Of a DNA stretch of 64,000 nucleotides, positions 1-10,591 are shown piece after piece; position 1 is the first letter of the stretch, and the number at the start of each line of letters is the position of its first letter. Position numbers and translations under genes: made by a program. The stretch is from Streptomyces cinerochromogenes. Lineage in GTDB: Bacteria > Actinomycetota > Actinomycetes > Streptomycetales > Streptomycetaceae. Under the pieces are notes generated by a model, which did not search any database, had not been told where the DNA came from, and saw only the letters and a list, made by a program, of their open reading frames with translations. The stretch lies in contig NZ_BMRM01000013.1 of NCBI RefSeq assembly GCF_014648635.1, forward strand, positions 190,738 through 254,737, read 5' to 3'.

Positions 1-86
1 GCGCCGTACCGCCGGCCAAGGCGTCCGGACTTGCCTTCGAGTGGACTCCAGCCGTCACACTGGCCGTCACGAGAAGAGGGGCACCG

Positions 87-926
87 GTGCCCGGGACAGA
101 ACGGCGGCAGCAGATGGCGACGACGAGCGCGGCGGGGCACCCCCTGCCGTACGACACCTACCGCGAGGCGATCGAGCGGGAGACGCGGCGGTTCGCCGAG
201 GTGGTGCGGGGCGCCGACCCCGCGCGTGCCGTGCCCGCCTGTCCGGACTGGGCGCTGGCCGACCTCACCCGGCACGTGGGGTCGTTGCAGCGCTGGTTCT
301 GCGCGCTGCTGACCCGGCGCGTGCAGGAGCCGCCGCGCAGCCGGGAGGTGGAGCTGGGGATGCCCGAGGACGTGCGGGAGCTCGCCGACTGGGTGGCGGC
401 GGGGGTACCGGAGGTGGCGGCCGTACTGCGGGACACGGATCCGGGTGCGGCGATGTGGGCGTGGGGCGAGGACCAGCACGCGCGGTTCTGGGCGCGCCGG
501 ATGCTCCACGAGACGCTGGTGCACCGGGTGGACGCGGAACGGGCCGTCGGCGGCGAACCGGACGTGGATCCCGTGCTCGCGGCGGACGGGGTGGACGAGT
601 TCCTGGTCAACCTGCCGTACGCGGGGATCTTCGCACCCGGTGTGACGAAGCTGCGTGGCGACGGCGAGACCCTGGCGTTCCGGTGCACGGGCGGCGACGG
701 CGCGTCCGGCGGGCAGTGGCGGGTGCGCCTGGACCCGGACGGGTTCCGGCTGCTGCCGCGCACCAGCGGCGACACGGCGTCCGAGCCGGACACGGTGGCG
801 GTGCACGGGCCGGCGGAGGACCTTCTGCTGCTGCTCTACGGCCGGCGGTCGTACCAGGAGCCCGTCTTCGACGTGTCGGGGGACGTCACGGTCCTCGACC
901 GCTGGTTCGCCCACACGGCCTTCTGA
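87..926 (+). CDS. maleylpyruvate isomerase family / mycothiol-dependent enzyme-like protein
   Basis: Protein of 279 residues whose first ~150 residues match the DinB-like maleylpyruvate isomerase N-terminal fold (YDTYREAIERETRRF, then CPDWALADLTRHVGS, where the W-x-x-x-D-L-x-x-H pattern holds the metal-site histidine), followed by a C-terminal SCP2-like half. Family members are cytoplasmic and often use mycothiol, the actinobacterial thiol; the substrate here cannot be told. The GTG start at 87 is chosen because an AGAGGGG-type ribosome site lies 5 nt upstream; an ATG at 114 is the alternative. No operon partner: the next gene is convergent. Function beyond family membership is inference. Confidence 0.8.
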   Translation: MPGTERRQQMATTSAAGHPLPYDTYREAIERETRRFAEVVRGADPARAVPACPDWALADLTRHVGSLQRWFCALLTRRVQEPPRSREVELGMPEDVRELADWVAAGVPEVAAVLRDTDPGAAMWAWGEDQHARFWARRMLHETLVHRVDAERAVGGEPDVDPVLAADGVDEFLVNLPYAGIFAPGVTKLRGDGETLAFRCTGGDGASGGQWRVRLDPDGFRLLPRTSGDTASEPDTVAVHGPAEDLLLLLYGRRSYQEPVFDVSGDVTVLDRWFAHTAF

Positions 927-1010
927 GCCACAGCCTTCCGCGCCACGGCCTTCCGAGCGGCGTCTTGCGCGCGCCACAGCCTTCCGAGCGGCGGCCTTCC
1001 GAGCGGCGGC
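917..1010. repeat. short degenerate direct repeats between convergent genes
   Basis: Five imperfect copies of GCCTTCCGAGCGGCG (at about 917, 932, 947, 978 and 993) span the end of the preceding gene and the short gap to the convergent phosphatase gene. The first copy overlaps the stop codon region. No clear hairpin terminator is seen. Function unknown; possibly slippage-derived. Confidence 0.6.
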
Positions 1011-1015
1011 CCGGT

Positions 1016-2212
1016 TCAGCCGGCCGGGGACGGCGGCGGTGCGGACGGCGCTTCGGCGCAGAGGGAGACGGCCAGCGCCGCGATGTCGTCCTGCAGCCGG
1101 TCTCCGCTGTGGGCCAGCAGGTCGTGGTGGAGCCGTTCCAGCAGCTCCCGGGGCGGAAGGGAGCACCAGGGACGGAGGCGCTGGAGCAGGGGGTAGAAGG
1201 AGCCGGCCGCGTCGCGGGTCTCCGTGATGCCGTCCGTGTACAGCAGGAGCTGGTCGCCGGCCCGGAGGGGGTAGGCGTCGACGTGGTACGGCTCCCCGAC
1301 CAGCATGCCGAGGTTGAGCGGCGGGGCCGAGCGGCCGCTGTCCAGTTCCCGGACCTCACCGGCCCTGAGGAGGACCGGGGGCGGGTGGCCGCAGTTGACG
1401 ACGCGGATCAGTGGTTCCGTCGGGGGGATCTCGGCGAAGACGGCGGTGACGAACCGTTCGCCGGCCTCGCTCCCGGCCAGCAGCATCGCCCTGCGGTTCA
1501 TGCTCGTCTCCACGCGGTCGGCCAGCGCGGGCAGGGCCGGTTCGTCGAACGCGGCCTCGCGGAACGCGCCGAGCAGGGCCGCGGCCGTCTCCACCGCGAG
1601 CAGGCCCTTGCCCCGGACGTCCCCGATGAGCAGCCGGACCCCGTACCGGGTGGGAACGGCCTCGTAGAGGTCGCCGCCGATGCGGGCCTCCGCCGCGGCC
1701 GACAGGTACAGGCTCTCCAGCTGGAGCCTGCCGATCCGGTGCGGAACCGGTCTGAGCAGGACCCGTTGGGCGATGTCGGCCACGAACCGGACGTCGGCCA
1801 GGGTGCGCTCGCGGCGCGTGCGGTGCGCGGCCAGGATCGTGCCGAGGACGCCCACCAGGGCGGTGCAGACGTAGGCGGCGACGTAGTGACGGTCCCACAG
1901 GTAGCCGACCGAGCGGCCCGCACAGCACGGGGTGCCGGCCAGGACGCCCTCCAAGGCGATGGCGAAGACCGTGGCGGCGGCGACGACGACCGGGCCGTGG
2001 GCGAAGGCGGCCACGAGGGGAAGGGCGATCAGCACGAAGCTCACCGGCCACTGCACGGGGGTCGCGGGCTCCAGCAGCAGAAGGACCACCACGTACAGGA
2101 GCGGCAGCCACCGCAGCCACGCCGGGGCCGCCGGCAACCGCGTCCGTGCACCGGCACCGTCCTCCGGCTCCCGACCGGTATGTCCAGGCCTCGGCATACG
2201 TGGTCTGCGCAC
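1016..2212 (-). CDS. membrane-anchored SpoIIE/PP2C-type protein serine phosphatase
   Basis: 398 residues. The N-terminal third has hydrophobic membrane segments (LRWLPLLYVVVLLLL and following stretches), and the C-terminal two thirds is a PP2C/SpoIIE (RsbU-like) phosphatase with EARIGGDLYEAV, LLIGDVRGKGLLAVETAAALLG, VNCGHPPPVLLR and LLLYTDGITETRD motifs carrying the metal-binding aspartates. Such proteins dephosphorylate anti-anti-sigma factors in partner-switching stress pathways. The GTG at 2212 is chosen because AGGAG lies 5 nt upstream; an ATG at 2197 lacks a good ribosome site and the upstream ATG at 2305 would add a sequence with no recognisable homology. A second, larger phosphatase of the same class is divergent next door. 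Confidence 0.82.
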   Translation of the reverse strand: MRRPRMPRPGHTGREPEDGAGARTRLPAAPAWLRWLPLLYVVVLLLLEPATPVQWPVSFVLIALPLVAAFAHGPVVVAAATVFAIALEGVLAGTPCCAGRSVGYLWDRHYVAAYVCTALVGVLGTILAAHRTRRERTLADVRFVADIAQRVLLRPVPHRIGRLQLESLYLSAAAEARIGGDLYEAVPTRYGVRLLIGDVRGKGLLAVETAAALLGAFREAAFDEPALPALADRVETSMNRRAMLLAGSEAGERFVTAVFAEIPPTEPLIRVVNCGHPPPVLLRAGEVRELDSGRSAPPLNLGMLVGEPYHVDAYPLRAGDQLLLYTDGITETRDAAGSFYPLLQRLRPWCSLPPRELLERLHHDLLAHSGDRLQDDIAALAVSLCAEAPSAPPPSPAG

Positions 2213-2681
2213 ACGGACTCCTGTCAGAGGAACTCGACAAGACTCCCAGCCTGGTCCGCGGGGCAACGACGCGCCGGTATTGCTCCACTCAACGGCATGT
2301 TCCACCGGGCGGGCGCCGACGGCTCCGGATCACCCGCGTCCGCCCCGGCCTCCTGGACACGGGCGGCGCCGGTCCGCCGCGCCGGAGACCGGCACCGCGA
2401 CGCCGGGCCCCGTGCAGGAAACCCGAACCGCATGCGCCAGGCCCCGTGCCGGAAACCCGAATCGCGCCGCCGGGCCCCGTGCCGAAGACCCGCACCGCGG
2501 TGCCGGCGCGGCCCGGACTCCGCCGACCGCCACCCGTCCGCCGCGGGCCTGCGCGGCCCCCGACTCCACCGGCCGCCACCCGTCCGCCACCCGTCCGCCG
2601 CGGGCCTGCGCCATCGGCGGGTCACCGGTCGCGGCGGGTCACCGGTCGCCGTCGGCGGAGCTCCAGTGCTAGAAAAGGGAG
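2213..2681. repeat. intergenic region with degenerate GC-rich repeats
   Basis: About 470 bp between divergent phosphatase genes. From about 2400 to 2500 there are three imperfect copies of a unit around GGGCCCCGTGC and GAAACCCGAA, and from about 2540 to 2650 repeats of CCGTCCGCCGCGGGCCTGCG and GGCGGGTCACCGGTCGC. Promoters for both genes should lie here, but none can be named with confidence. No convincing small gene seen. Confidence 0.5.
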
Positions 2682-5474
2682 ATGAGCGGACGTTCCCGCT
2701 GGCCACGGGCAAGCGCGGCGCCGCCGCCCGGCACACGTGGGTCATCCGATCCGTCCCGTGGACGAGGGCCCTGGCCGTCACGCGGACGCCGCCTCTCGTC
2801 GTCCCTGAGCGTCCGCACGCTCGCCGCGCAGGTCTTCCTGCTCCAGGCGCTGATCATGCTGGTGCTGGTCACGGTGGCCGCCGCCGCCCTGGTGGTCCAG
2901 GGACGGTACGACGCCCAGCACAACGCCGAGGACCGCTCCCTGGCCGTGGCGGAGTCCTTCGCGCACGCGCCCGGAACGGCCCTCGCGCTGCGCACCCCCG
3001 ACCCCACGGCCCGGCTCCAGCCGGCGGCGGAGCAGGCGCGCAAGGGCTCCGGCGTCGACTTCGTCACCGTCCTGGACCGGCACGGGGTCCGGCTCACCGA
3101 CCCCGACCCCGCTCTGATCGGCACCAAGACCCAGGGCGTCGGCCGGGCCATCGCCGGCGAGACGTTCACCGAGACGTTCCACGGCCGGCCCGCCGACGCC
3201 GTCCGCGCGGTCGTCCCGGTGACGGACGCCAGCAGGCGCGTCGTCGGCATGGTCACCGCCGGGATCGAGTACGCCAACGTCAGCCAGGTGCTGGACCAGC
3301 AGATGCCGAAGCTGCTCGGCGCGGCCGCGGGGGCGCTCCTCCTCGCGACCGGCGGCGCGGCCCTGGTCAGCCGCCGCCTGCTGCGCCAGACCCACGGGCT
3401 CGGCCCCGCCGAGATGACCCGGATGTACGAGCACCACGACGCCGTGCTCCACGCGGTGCGCGAGGGGGTGCTGATCCTCGACGGCGACGGGCGCGTCCTG
3501 CTCGCCAACGACGAGGCGCAGCGGCTGCTGGACCTGCCCCCGGAAGCCGACCGGCGGCTGGTGCGGGAGCTGGGCCTGGGCCCGCGTCTCACCCGGTTGC
3601 TGAAGTCGCAGGAGGCCGCGAGCGACGAGGTCATCCCGGCCGGGGACCGGCTGCTGGCGGTGAACATCCGGCCCACCGCCCCGTACGGCGGTGCCCAGGG
3701 GCTGGTCGCCACCTTCCGTGACACCACGGAGCTGAGGGCGCTGTCCGGGCAGGCGGAGGTCGCGCGGGGCCGGCTGTCGTTCCTCTACGAGGCGGGCGTG
3801 CGGATCGGCACCACCCTCGACGTCCGGCGCACGGCCGAGGAGCTGTCCGAGGTGGCGGTCCCCCGCCTGGCCGACGCCGTCACGGTGGAACTCCTCGACT
3901 CCGTGCTGCGCGGCCAGGAGCCCACGAGCGCGGTCCACGAGATGCGCCGCACCGCGCTGCGGGCCTCGCGGACGGGGCACCCCCTGCAGCCGGTGGGCGA
4001 TGTGATCCGGTTCGTGATGGCCGACACGCCGATGGTGGCGGCGCTCCGGCAGGGCAGGGCCGTCCTGGTGTCCGACCTGCGCACCGCCCAGGACTGGCGG
4101 GCCCAGGACCCCGAGGGGGCGCAGCGGGCGCTGGACTACGGCATCAGCTCGCTCATCACGGTGCCGCTGCGGGCCCGCGGTGTCGTCCTGGGCATGGTCA
4201 ACTTCTGGCGCGGCGCGGGCTCCGCCCGGTTCGAGGAGGAGGACGTGGCCGTGGCCGAGGAGCTGGTGGCCCGGGCCGCCGTGGCGATCGACAACGCGCG
4301 CCGGTACTCCCGCGAGCACGAGCTGGCGGTGACGCTGCAGCGCAATCTGCTGCCGCTGGGCCTGCCGGAGCAGGACGCGCTGGAGGTCGCCTCGCGCTAC
4401 CTGCCGGCGCGGTCCGGTGTGGGCGGCGACTGGTTCGACGTCATCCCGCTGCCCGGTTTCCGGGTGGCGCTGGTCGTCGGTGACATCGTGGGCCACGGGC
4501 TGCAGGCCGCGGTGACCATGGGGCGGCTGCGCACGGCCGTACTGAACTTCTCCTCGCTGGACCTGGCCCCGGACGAACTGCTCGGCCACCTGGACGAGAT
4601 GGTGACCCGGCTGGACAGCCAGGGCGCGACCGCCGCCGACGAGGACGACCGGGTACCGCTGACCGGGGCCACCTGTCTCTACGCCATCTACGACCCGGTC
4701 GGCGGACACTGCACGCTGTCCCGCGCCGGACACCTCGCGCCCGCCGTGGTGGATCCCCAGGGCAGGGTAACCTTCCCGGACCTTCCGCTGTCGCCGCCGC
4801 TGGGGGTGGGCGGGCACCCCTTCGAGGCCGGGGAACTGGACCTGCCCGAGGGCAGCCGTCTCGTCCTGTTCACCGACGGGCTGATCGAGAACCGGGGAGG
4901 GGACATCGACGAGGGCCTGGAGCTGCTCTCCTCGGCCATCGCCCGCCCGGACCGGTCACCGGAGGAAACCTGCCACGCCCTCGTGGAGACGATGCTGCCC
5001 GCGCACCCCAGGGACGACGTGGCGCTGCTGGTCGCCCGCACCCGACGGCTCGCCCCCCAGTGCGTGGCGACCTGGGACGTCCCCTTCGACGTCGAGGCCG
5101 TGCCCCGGGTGCGCAGGGAGGTCAGCCGGCGGCTCGCCGGCTGGGGACTGGAGGGGACGGCGTTCGCCACGGAACTGATCCTCAGCGAACTCCTCACCAA
5201 CGCGCTCCGGTACGGCGCCCCGCCCGTGCGGGTGAGGCTGCTGCTGGGCCGGACCCTGGTCTGCGAGGTGTCGGACGGCAGCAACACCTCCCCCCGGCTG
5301 CGCCGCGCGGCCACCACCGACGAGGGCGGCCGCGGTCTGTTCCTGGTCTCCCAGTTCGCCGACCTCTGGGGCACCCGCTACGCGGCGCGCGGCAAGGTCA
5401 TCTGGACCGAGCAGACCCTGGACAGCGCCACGGAACCGGACCCGTCGGCCCTGCTGGACGCCCTGGACCTCTGA
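2682..5474 (+). CDS. multidomain sensor phosphatase: Cache-PAS-GAF-SpoIIE/PP2C-HATPase
   Basis: 930 residues. After a basic N-terminus there is a transmembrane helix (about 48-72), an extracytoplasmic Cache-like sensor (about 75-205; VDFVTVLDRHGVRLTDPDP, IAGETFTETFHG, VVPVTDASRRVVGMV), a second membrane helix (about 212-232), a PAS domain (about 250-345), a GAF domain (about 365-540), a SpoIIE-type phosphatase (about 545-780; GVGGDWFDVIPL, VGDIVGHGLQAAVTMGRLR, LVLFTDGLIENRGG) and a C-terminal histidine-kinase-like ATPase of the RsbW type (ELILSELLTNALRYG, DEGGRGLFLVSQFAD). It probably couples an outside signal to an anti-sigma or anti-anti-sigma switch. The ATG has an AAGGGAG site just upstream. 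This phosphatase plus ATPase fusion is common in Streptomyces. Confidence 0.88.
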   Translation: MSGRSRWPRASAAPPPGTRGSSDPSRGRGPWPSRGRRLSSSLSVRTLAAQVFLLQALIMLVLVTVAAAALVVQGRYDAQHNAEDRSLAVAESFAHAPGTALALRTPDPTARLQPAAEQARKGSGVDFVTVLDRHGVRLTDPDPALIGTKTQGVGRAIAGETFTETFHGRPADAVRAVVPVTDASRRVVGMVTAGIEYANVSQVLDQQMPKLLGAAAGALLLATGGAALVSRRLLRQTHGLGPAEMTRMYEHHDAVLHAVREGVLILDGDGRVLLANDEAQRLLDLPPEADRRLVRELGLGPRLTRLLKSQEAASDEVIPAGDRLLAVNIRPTAPYGGAQGLVATFRDTTELRALSGQAEVARGRLSFLYEAGVRIGTTLDVRRTAEELSEVAVPRLADAVTVELLDSVLRGQEPTSAVHEMRRTALRASRTGHPLQPVGDVIRFVMADTPMVAALRQGRAVLVSDLRTAQDWRAQDPEGAQRALDYGISSLITVPLRARGVVLGMVNFWRGAGSARFEEEDVAVAEELVARAAVAIDNARRYSREHELAVTLQRNLLPLGLPEQDALEVASRYLPARSGVGGDWFDVIPLPGFRVALVVGDIVGHGLQAAVTMGRLRTAVLNFSSLDLAPDELLGHLDEMVTRLDSQGATAADEDDRVPLTGATCLYAIYDPVGGHCTLSRAGHLAPAVVDPQGRVTFPDLPLSPPLGVGGHPFEAGELDLPEGSRLVLFTDGLIENRGGDIDEGLELLSSAIARPDRSPEETCHALVETMLPAHPRDDVALLVARTRRLAPQCVATWDVPFDVEAVPRVRREVSRRLAGWGLEGTAFATELILSELLTNALRYGAPPVRVRLLLGRTLVCEVSDGSNTSPRLRRAATTDEGGRGLFLVSQFADLWGTRYAARGKVIWTEQTLDSATEPDPSALLDALDL

Positions 5475-5565
5475 CACCGGCCGGTCCGGACATCCGACAC
5501 CAGCCGGTCCGGACATCCGACACCAGCCGGTCCGGACATCCGACACCGGCCGGTCCGGACAGGTG
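5474..5565. repeat. four tandem copies of a 23-bp repeat
   Basis: Four units starting at 5474, 5497, 5520 and 5543, each beginning ACACCRGCCGGTCCGGAC; copies 1-3 continue CATCCG and copy 4 diverges at its last bases. The array begins at the stop codon of the sensor phosphatase and ends about 95 bp before the repressor gene. Each unit holds the palindrome TCCGGA, so it could form small hairpins and act as a terminator or mRNA stabiliser; this is inference. Confidence 0.85.
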
Positions 5566-5661
5566 CGCGCGGCTGTCCGGACCGCGCCCCCGCGCGGGAC
5601 ACGCTGTGGGCCCGCTGTCGCCGGAGCCGTAATATCGGTGATCTCGTGGGGGGAGGTGGTC

Positions 5662-6684
5662 ATGGGCAAGCGGCGCCCTGGCACGCCGACGCTGGAGGAG
5701 GTGGCCGCTCACGCCGGAGTGGGCCGGGGCACGGTCTCCCGCGTCGTCAACAACGAGGCGGGCGTGAAGGAGTCGACGCGCCGGGCCGTGCAGCAGGCCA
5801 TCGCGGAACTGGGCTACGTACCCAACCTCGCGGCCCGTTCGCTCGCCGGCCGTCGCGCCGACGCCGTCGCGCTCGTGATGACCGAGCCGGACTGGCGGAA
5901 CTTCGCGGAGCCCTTCTTCTCCGAGATCGTCACCTCGATCGGCGACGCCCTGACGGACACCGGCATGCAGCTGCTGCTGACACTGGTCCGCTCGGACACC
6001 GAACGGCGGCGTTTCCTGGAGTTCGCCCGCGGCGGCCGGGTCGACGGGGTGCTGCTGATGTCCGTGCACGCCGCCGATCCGCTGCCCGACATGCTCGCCG
6101 AGGCCCGGCTGCCCACCGTCCTGCTGGGCCGCCGCTCGGCCGACGAGCACGTCAGCTACGTCGACGCGGACAACGTCGGCGGCGCCCGCAGCGCGGTCGC
6201 CCGGCTGCTGGAGTCGGGCCGGCGCACCATCGCGACGATCACCGGGCCGCTCGACATGTACGTCACCCAGTGCCGGCTGCGCGGCTACCGGGAGGCCCTG
6301 GCCCAGGCCGGTGTCGAGGCGCGGCCGTCCTGGGTCGCCGAGGGCGACTTCACCGAGGAGAGCGGCCGGCGCGCCATGGCCCGGCTGATCGAGCGGCACC
6401 CGGAGATCGACGGCGTCCTCGCCGCCTCGGACACCACGGCCGCCGGCGCCCTGGAGGCGCTGCGCGCCGCGGGCCGGCGGATCCCGCAGGACGTCGCCGT
6501 CATCGGCTTCGACGACTTCCCGCTGGCCGAGCGGACCGAGCCGCGGCTGACGACCGTACGGCAGCCGCTGGAGGAGATCGGACGGGCCATGGTGCGGCTG
6601 CTCCTGGAGGAGCTGGAGGAGTCGTCCGTGGCATGGCGGCACGCGATCCTCCGTACGGAGCTGGTGGTCCGCGACTCGGGCTGA
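5662..6684 (+). CDS. cebR: LacI-family repressor, probably CebR (cello-oligosaccharide regulator)
   Basis: 340 residues: N-terminal LacI helix-turn-helix (PTLEEVAAHAGVGRGTVSRV then NNEAGVKESTRRAV and the hinge LGYVPNLAARSLAGRR) followed by a periplasmic-binding-protein-like effector domain (ALVMTEPD, GVLLMS, IDGVLAASDTTAAGALEAL, VIGFDDFPLAERTEPRLTTV). The ATG at 5662 follows GGGGGGAGGTGG. CebR in Streptomyces represses cellulose-use genes and releases on cellobiose. The assignment rests on the three TGGGAGCGCTCCCA-type operators just downstream, the known CebR box, and on the adjacent cellulase genes. Unlike the classical cebR there is no cebEFG transporter beside it, so this may be a local paralogue or a different LacI protein that shares the box. 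Confidence 0.8.
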   Translation: MGKRRPGTPTLEEVAAHAGVGRGTVSRVVNNEAGVKESTRRAVQQAIAELGYVPNLAARSLAGRRADAVALVMTEPDWRNFAEPFFSEIVTSIGDALTDTGMQLLLTLVRSDTERRRFLEFARGGRVDGVLLMSVHAADPLPDMLAEARLPTVLLGRRSADEHVSYVDADNVGGARSAVARLLESGRRTIATITGPLDMYVTQCRLRGYREALAQAGVEARPSWVAEGDFTEESGRRAMARLIERHPEIDGVLAASDTTAAGALEALRAAGRRIPQDVAVIGFDDFPLAERTEPRLTTVRQPLEEIGRAMVRLLLEELEESSVAWRHAILRTELVVRDSG

Positions 6685-6691
6685 GTTGTCT

Positions 6692-6705
6692 CGGGAGCGC
6701 TCCCA
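6692..6705. promoter_or_regulatory. CebR-type operator, CGGGAGCGCTCCCA
   Basis: One mismatch from the palindromic CebR box TGGGAGCGCTCCCA. It sits 8 bp after the repressor stop codon, at the upstream edge of the cellulase promoter region. Confidence 0.8.
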
Positions 6706-6833
6706 AAACGCCTCCGATCTGTCGCACACCCACACTGTGACCTGCGGCTTCGAAACTCTTTCGACACTCACCCCCGCGCCCAGTCTTGTCAGGGGCATGA
6801 ACTCTCCCTACAGTCCGTGCCCAACGGAGGAAA

Positions 6834-6847
6834 TGGGAGCGCTCCCA
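6834..6847. promoter_or_regulatory. CebR-type operator, TGGGAGCGCTCCCA (perfect)
   Basis: Perfect 14-bp match to the CebR box, 56 bp upstream of the GH12 start codon, so likely overlapping the promoter or early transcript of the cellulase operon. Confidence 0.9.
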
Positions 6848-6858
6848 CCCCACGCCCC

Positions 6859-6872
6859 TGGGAGCGCTCCCG
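6859..6872. promoter_or_regulatory. CebR-type operator, TGGGAGCGCTCCCG
   Basis: One mismatch from the CebR box. Its centre is 25 bp from the centre of the perfect box at 6834, and it ends 31 bp before the GH12 start. A close pair of operators suggests cooperative repression. Confidence 0.85.
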
Positions 6873-6903
6873 GCATCCCCCCACCGTCATGGAGAGGACC
6901 CGC

Positions 6904-8022
6904 ATGCGACCGTCCAAGCACCATGCCCGTGGCACGCGCGGCCTGTTGGGCGCGCTCCTCACCGCCCTCGCCGCGCTCGCGGCGCTGCTCACCGTCGCCC
7001 CGGCGGCGCACGCCGACACCACGATCTGCGAACAGTACGGCTCCACGACGATCCAGGACCGCTACGTCGTCCAGAACAACCGCTGGGGCACCGGCGACAC
7101 CCAGTGCATCACCGTGACCGACTCCGGGTTCCGCCTGACCCAGGCCGACGGATCGGTCCCGACGAACGGCGCCCCGAAGTCGTACCCGTCCGTGTTCAAC
7201 GGCTGCCACTACACCAACTGCTCGCCCGGGACCAGGCTCCCGGCGCGGCTCGGCACCATCTCCACCGCGCCCACCAGCATCTCCTACAGCTACGTGAGCA
7301 ACGCGGTGTACGACGCCGCGTACGACATCTGGCTCGACCCCACGCCCCGCACCGACGGCGTGAACAGGACCGAGATCATGGTGTGGTTCAACAAGGTCGG
7401 CTCCATCCAGCCGGTGGGCTCGCAGGTGGGCACCGCCACCGTCGCCGGGCGCACCTGGCAGGTGTGGTCCGGGAACAACGGCTCCAACGACGTCCTGTCG
7501 TTCGTCGCGCCGTCGGCGATCACCAGCTGGAGCTTCGACGTCATGGACTTCGTCCGGCAGGCCGTCTCCCGGGGGCTCGCGCAGGACAGCTGGTACCTGA
7601 CCAGTGTGCAGGCGGGCTTCGAGCCCTGGCAGAACGGCGCCGGCCTCGCCGTGAACTCCTTCTCGTCCACGGTCGAGACCGGCAGCGGCGGCTCCGGGAC
7701 CCCGGCGGCCTGCAAGGTGGCGTACGCGACGAACGTCTGGCAGGGCGGATTCACCGCCGACGTCACCGTCACCAACACCGGCTCCTCCCCCGTCAGCGAC
7801 TGGAAGCTGGCCTTCGCCCTGCCCACGGGGCAGCGGATCACCAGCGCCTGGGGGGCCGGGGTGACGCCGTCCGCGGGCGCGGTCACGGCGAGCGGTCTCT
7901 TCTACAACGCGCAGATCGCGCCCGGCGGCCAGGTGACCTTCGGGTTCCAGGGCAGCTACGCCGGGACCTTCGCCAAGCCCGCCGGGTTCAGCCTGAACGG
8001 GACCGCCTGCACCACCGGGTGA
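6904..8022 (+). CDS. celB: secreted GH12 endo-beta-1,4-glucanase with CBM2
   Basis: 372 residues, secreted. Signal peptide 1-37 (cleavage after APAAHA, mature start DTTICEQYG). Residues 38 to about 255 form a GH12 endoglucanase nearly identical in pattern to Streptomyces CelB: nucleophile E157 in NRTEIMVWF and acid/base E240 in AGFEPWQNG (E120 and E203 of the mature protein). A Gly/Ser linker leads to a C-terminal CBM2 (about 263-372; WQGGFTADVTVTNTG, conserved tryptophans) that binds cellulose. The ATG at 6904 has GAGAGG upstream; an in-frame ATG at 6889 would only add five residues before the basic signal-peptide start. Preceded by two CebR operators, so it should be induced by cello-oligosaccharides. 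It cuts internal glucan bonds outside the cell and works with the GH3 and LPMO genes that follow. Confidence 0.95.
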   Translation: MRPSKHHARGTRGLLGALLTALAALAALLTVAPAAHADTTICEQYGSTTIQDRYVVQNNRWGTGDTQCITVTDSGFRLTQADGSVPTNGAPKSYPSVFNGCHYTNCSPGTRLPARLGTISTAPTSISYSYVSNAVYDAAYDIWLDPTPRTDGVNRTEIMVWFNKVGSIQPVGSQVGTATVAGRTWQVWSGNNGSNDVLSFVAPSAITSWSFDVMDFVRQAVSRGLAQDSWYLTSVQAGFEPWQNGAGLAVNSFSSTVETGSGGSGTPAACKVAYATNVWQGGFTADVTVTNTGSSPVSDWKLAFALPTGQRITSAWGAGVTPSAGAVTASGLFYNAQIAPGGQVTFGFQGSYAGTFAKPAGFSLNGTACTTG

Positions 8023-8250
8023 CCCGCGCGTCCACCGCGGCCCGACAGCGTGGCGAAGCCCCACCGCACAGCCCACCCGCACAGCCCACCGGCACCGCCC
8101 GCCGCGCCCCAGCCCGCCTGCTCCGTGCGGGCGGCGCACCCCACCCGCCCCGGGACCCGCTCGTCCCGCACCCGCCGATCGGGCGGGTCCCGGTTCCACA
8201 GGCGGCCCCGCTCCCGGCCGCCTCCAGGACTCCAGGAAAGGCCCGCCCGC

Positions 8251-10434
<2,184 letters not shown>

Positions 10435-10591
10435 GCACCCGCCCGCCGGCAGCACCACCTCCTACCCCCGCGCCACGAGGAGGTCCGGGGAACCCCGACG
10501 TACACCGGCGCCCCGACGCTCCCCGCGCACTCCGGTACGGCACCCGTCCGGGGTGCACCGCCCGACCGATCCACACCGGAAGGAGCAGAAC

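Noticed and set aside
41..3721. Very long plus-strand open frame of over 1200 codons across the first phosphatase genes
   Set aside because: Arg/Gly/Pro-rich translation with no domains, running antisense or out of frame to genes with clear motifs; typical high-GC shadow.
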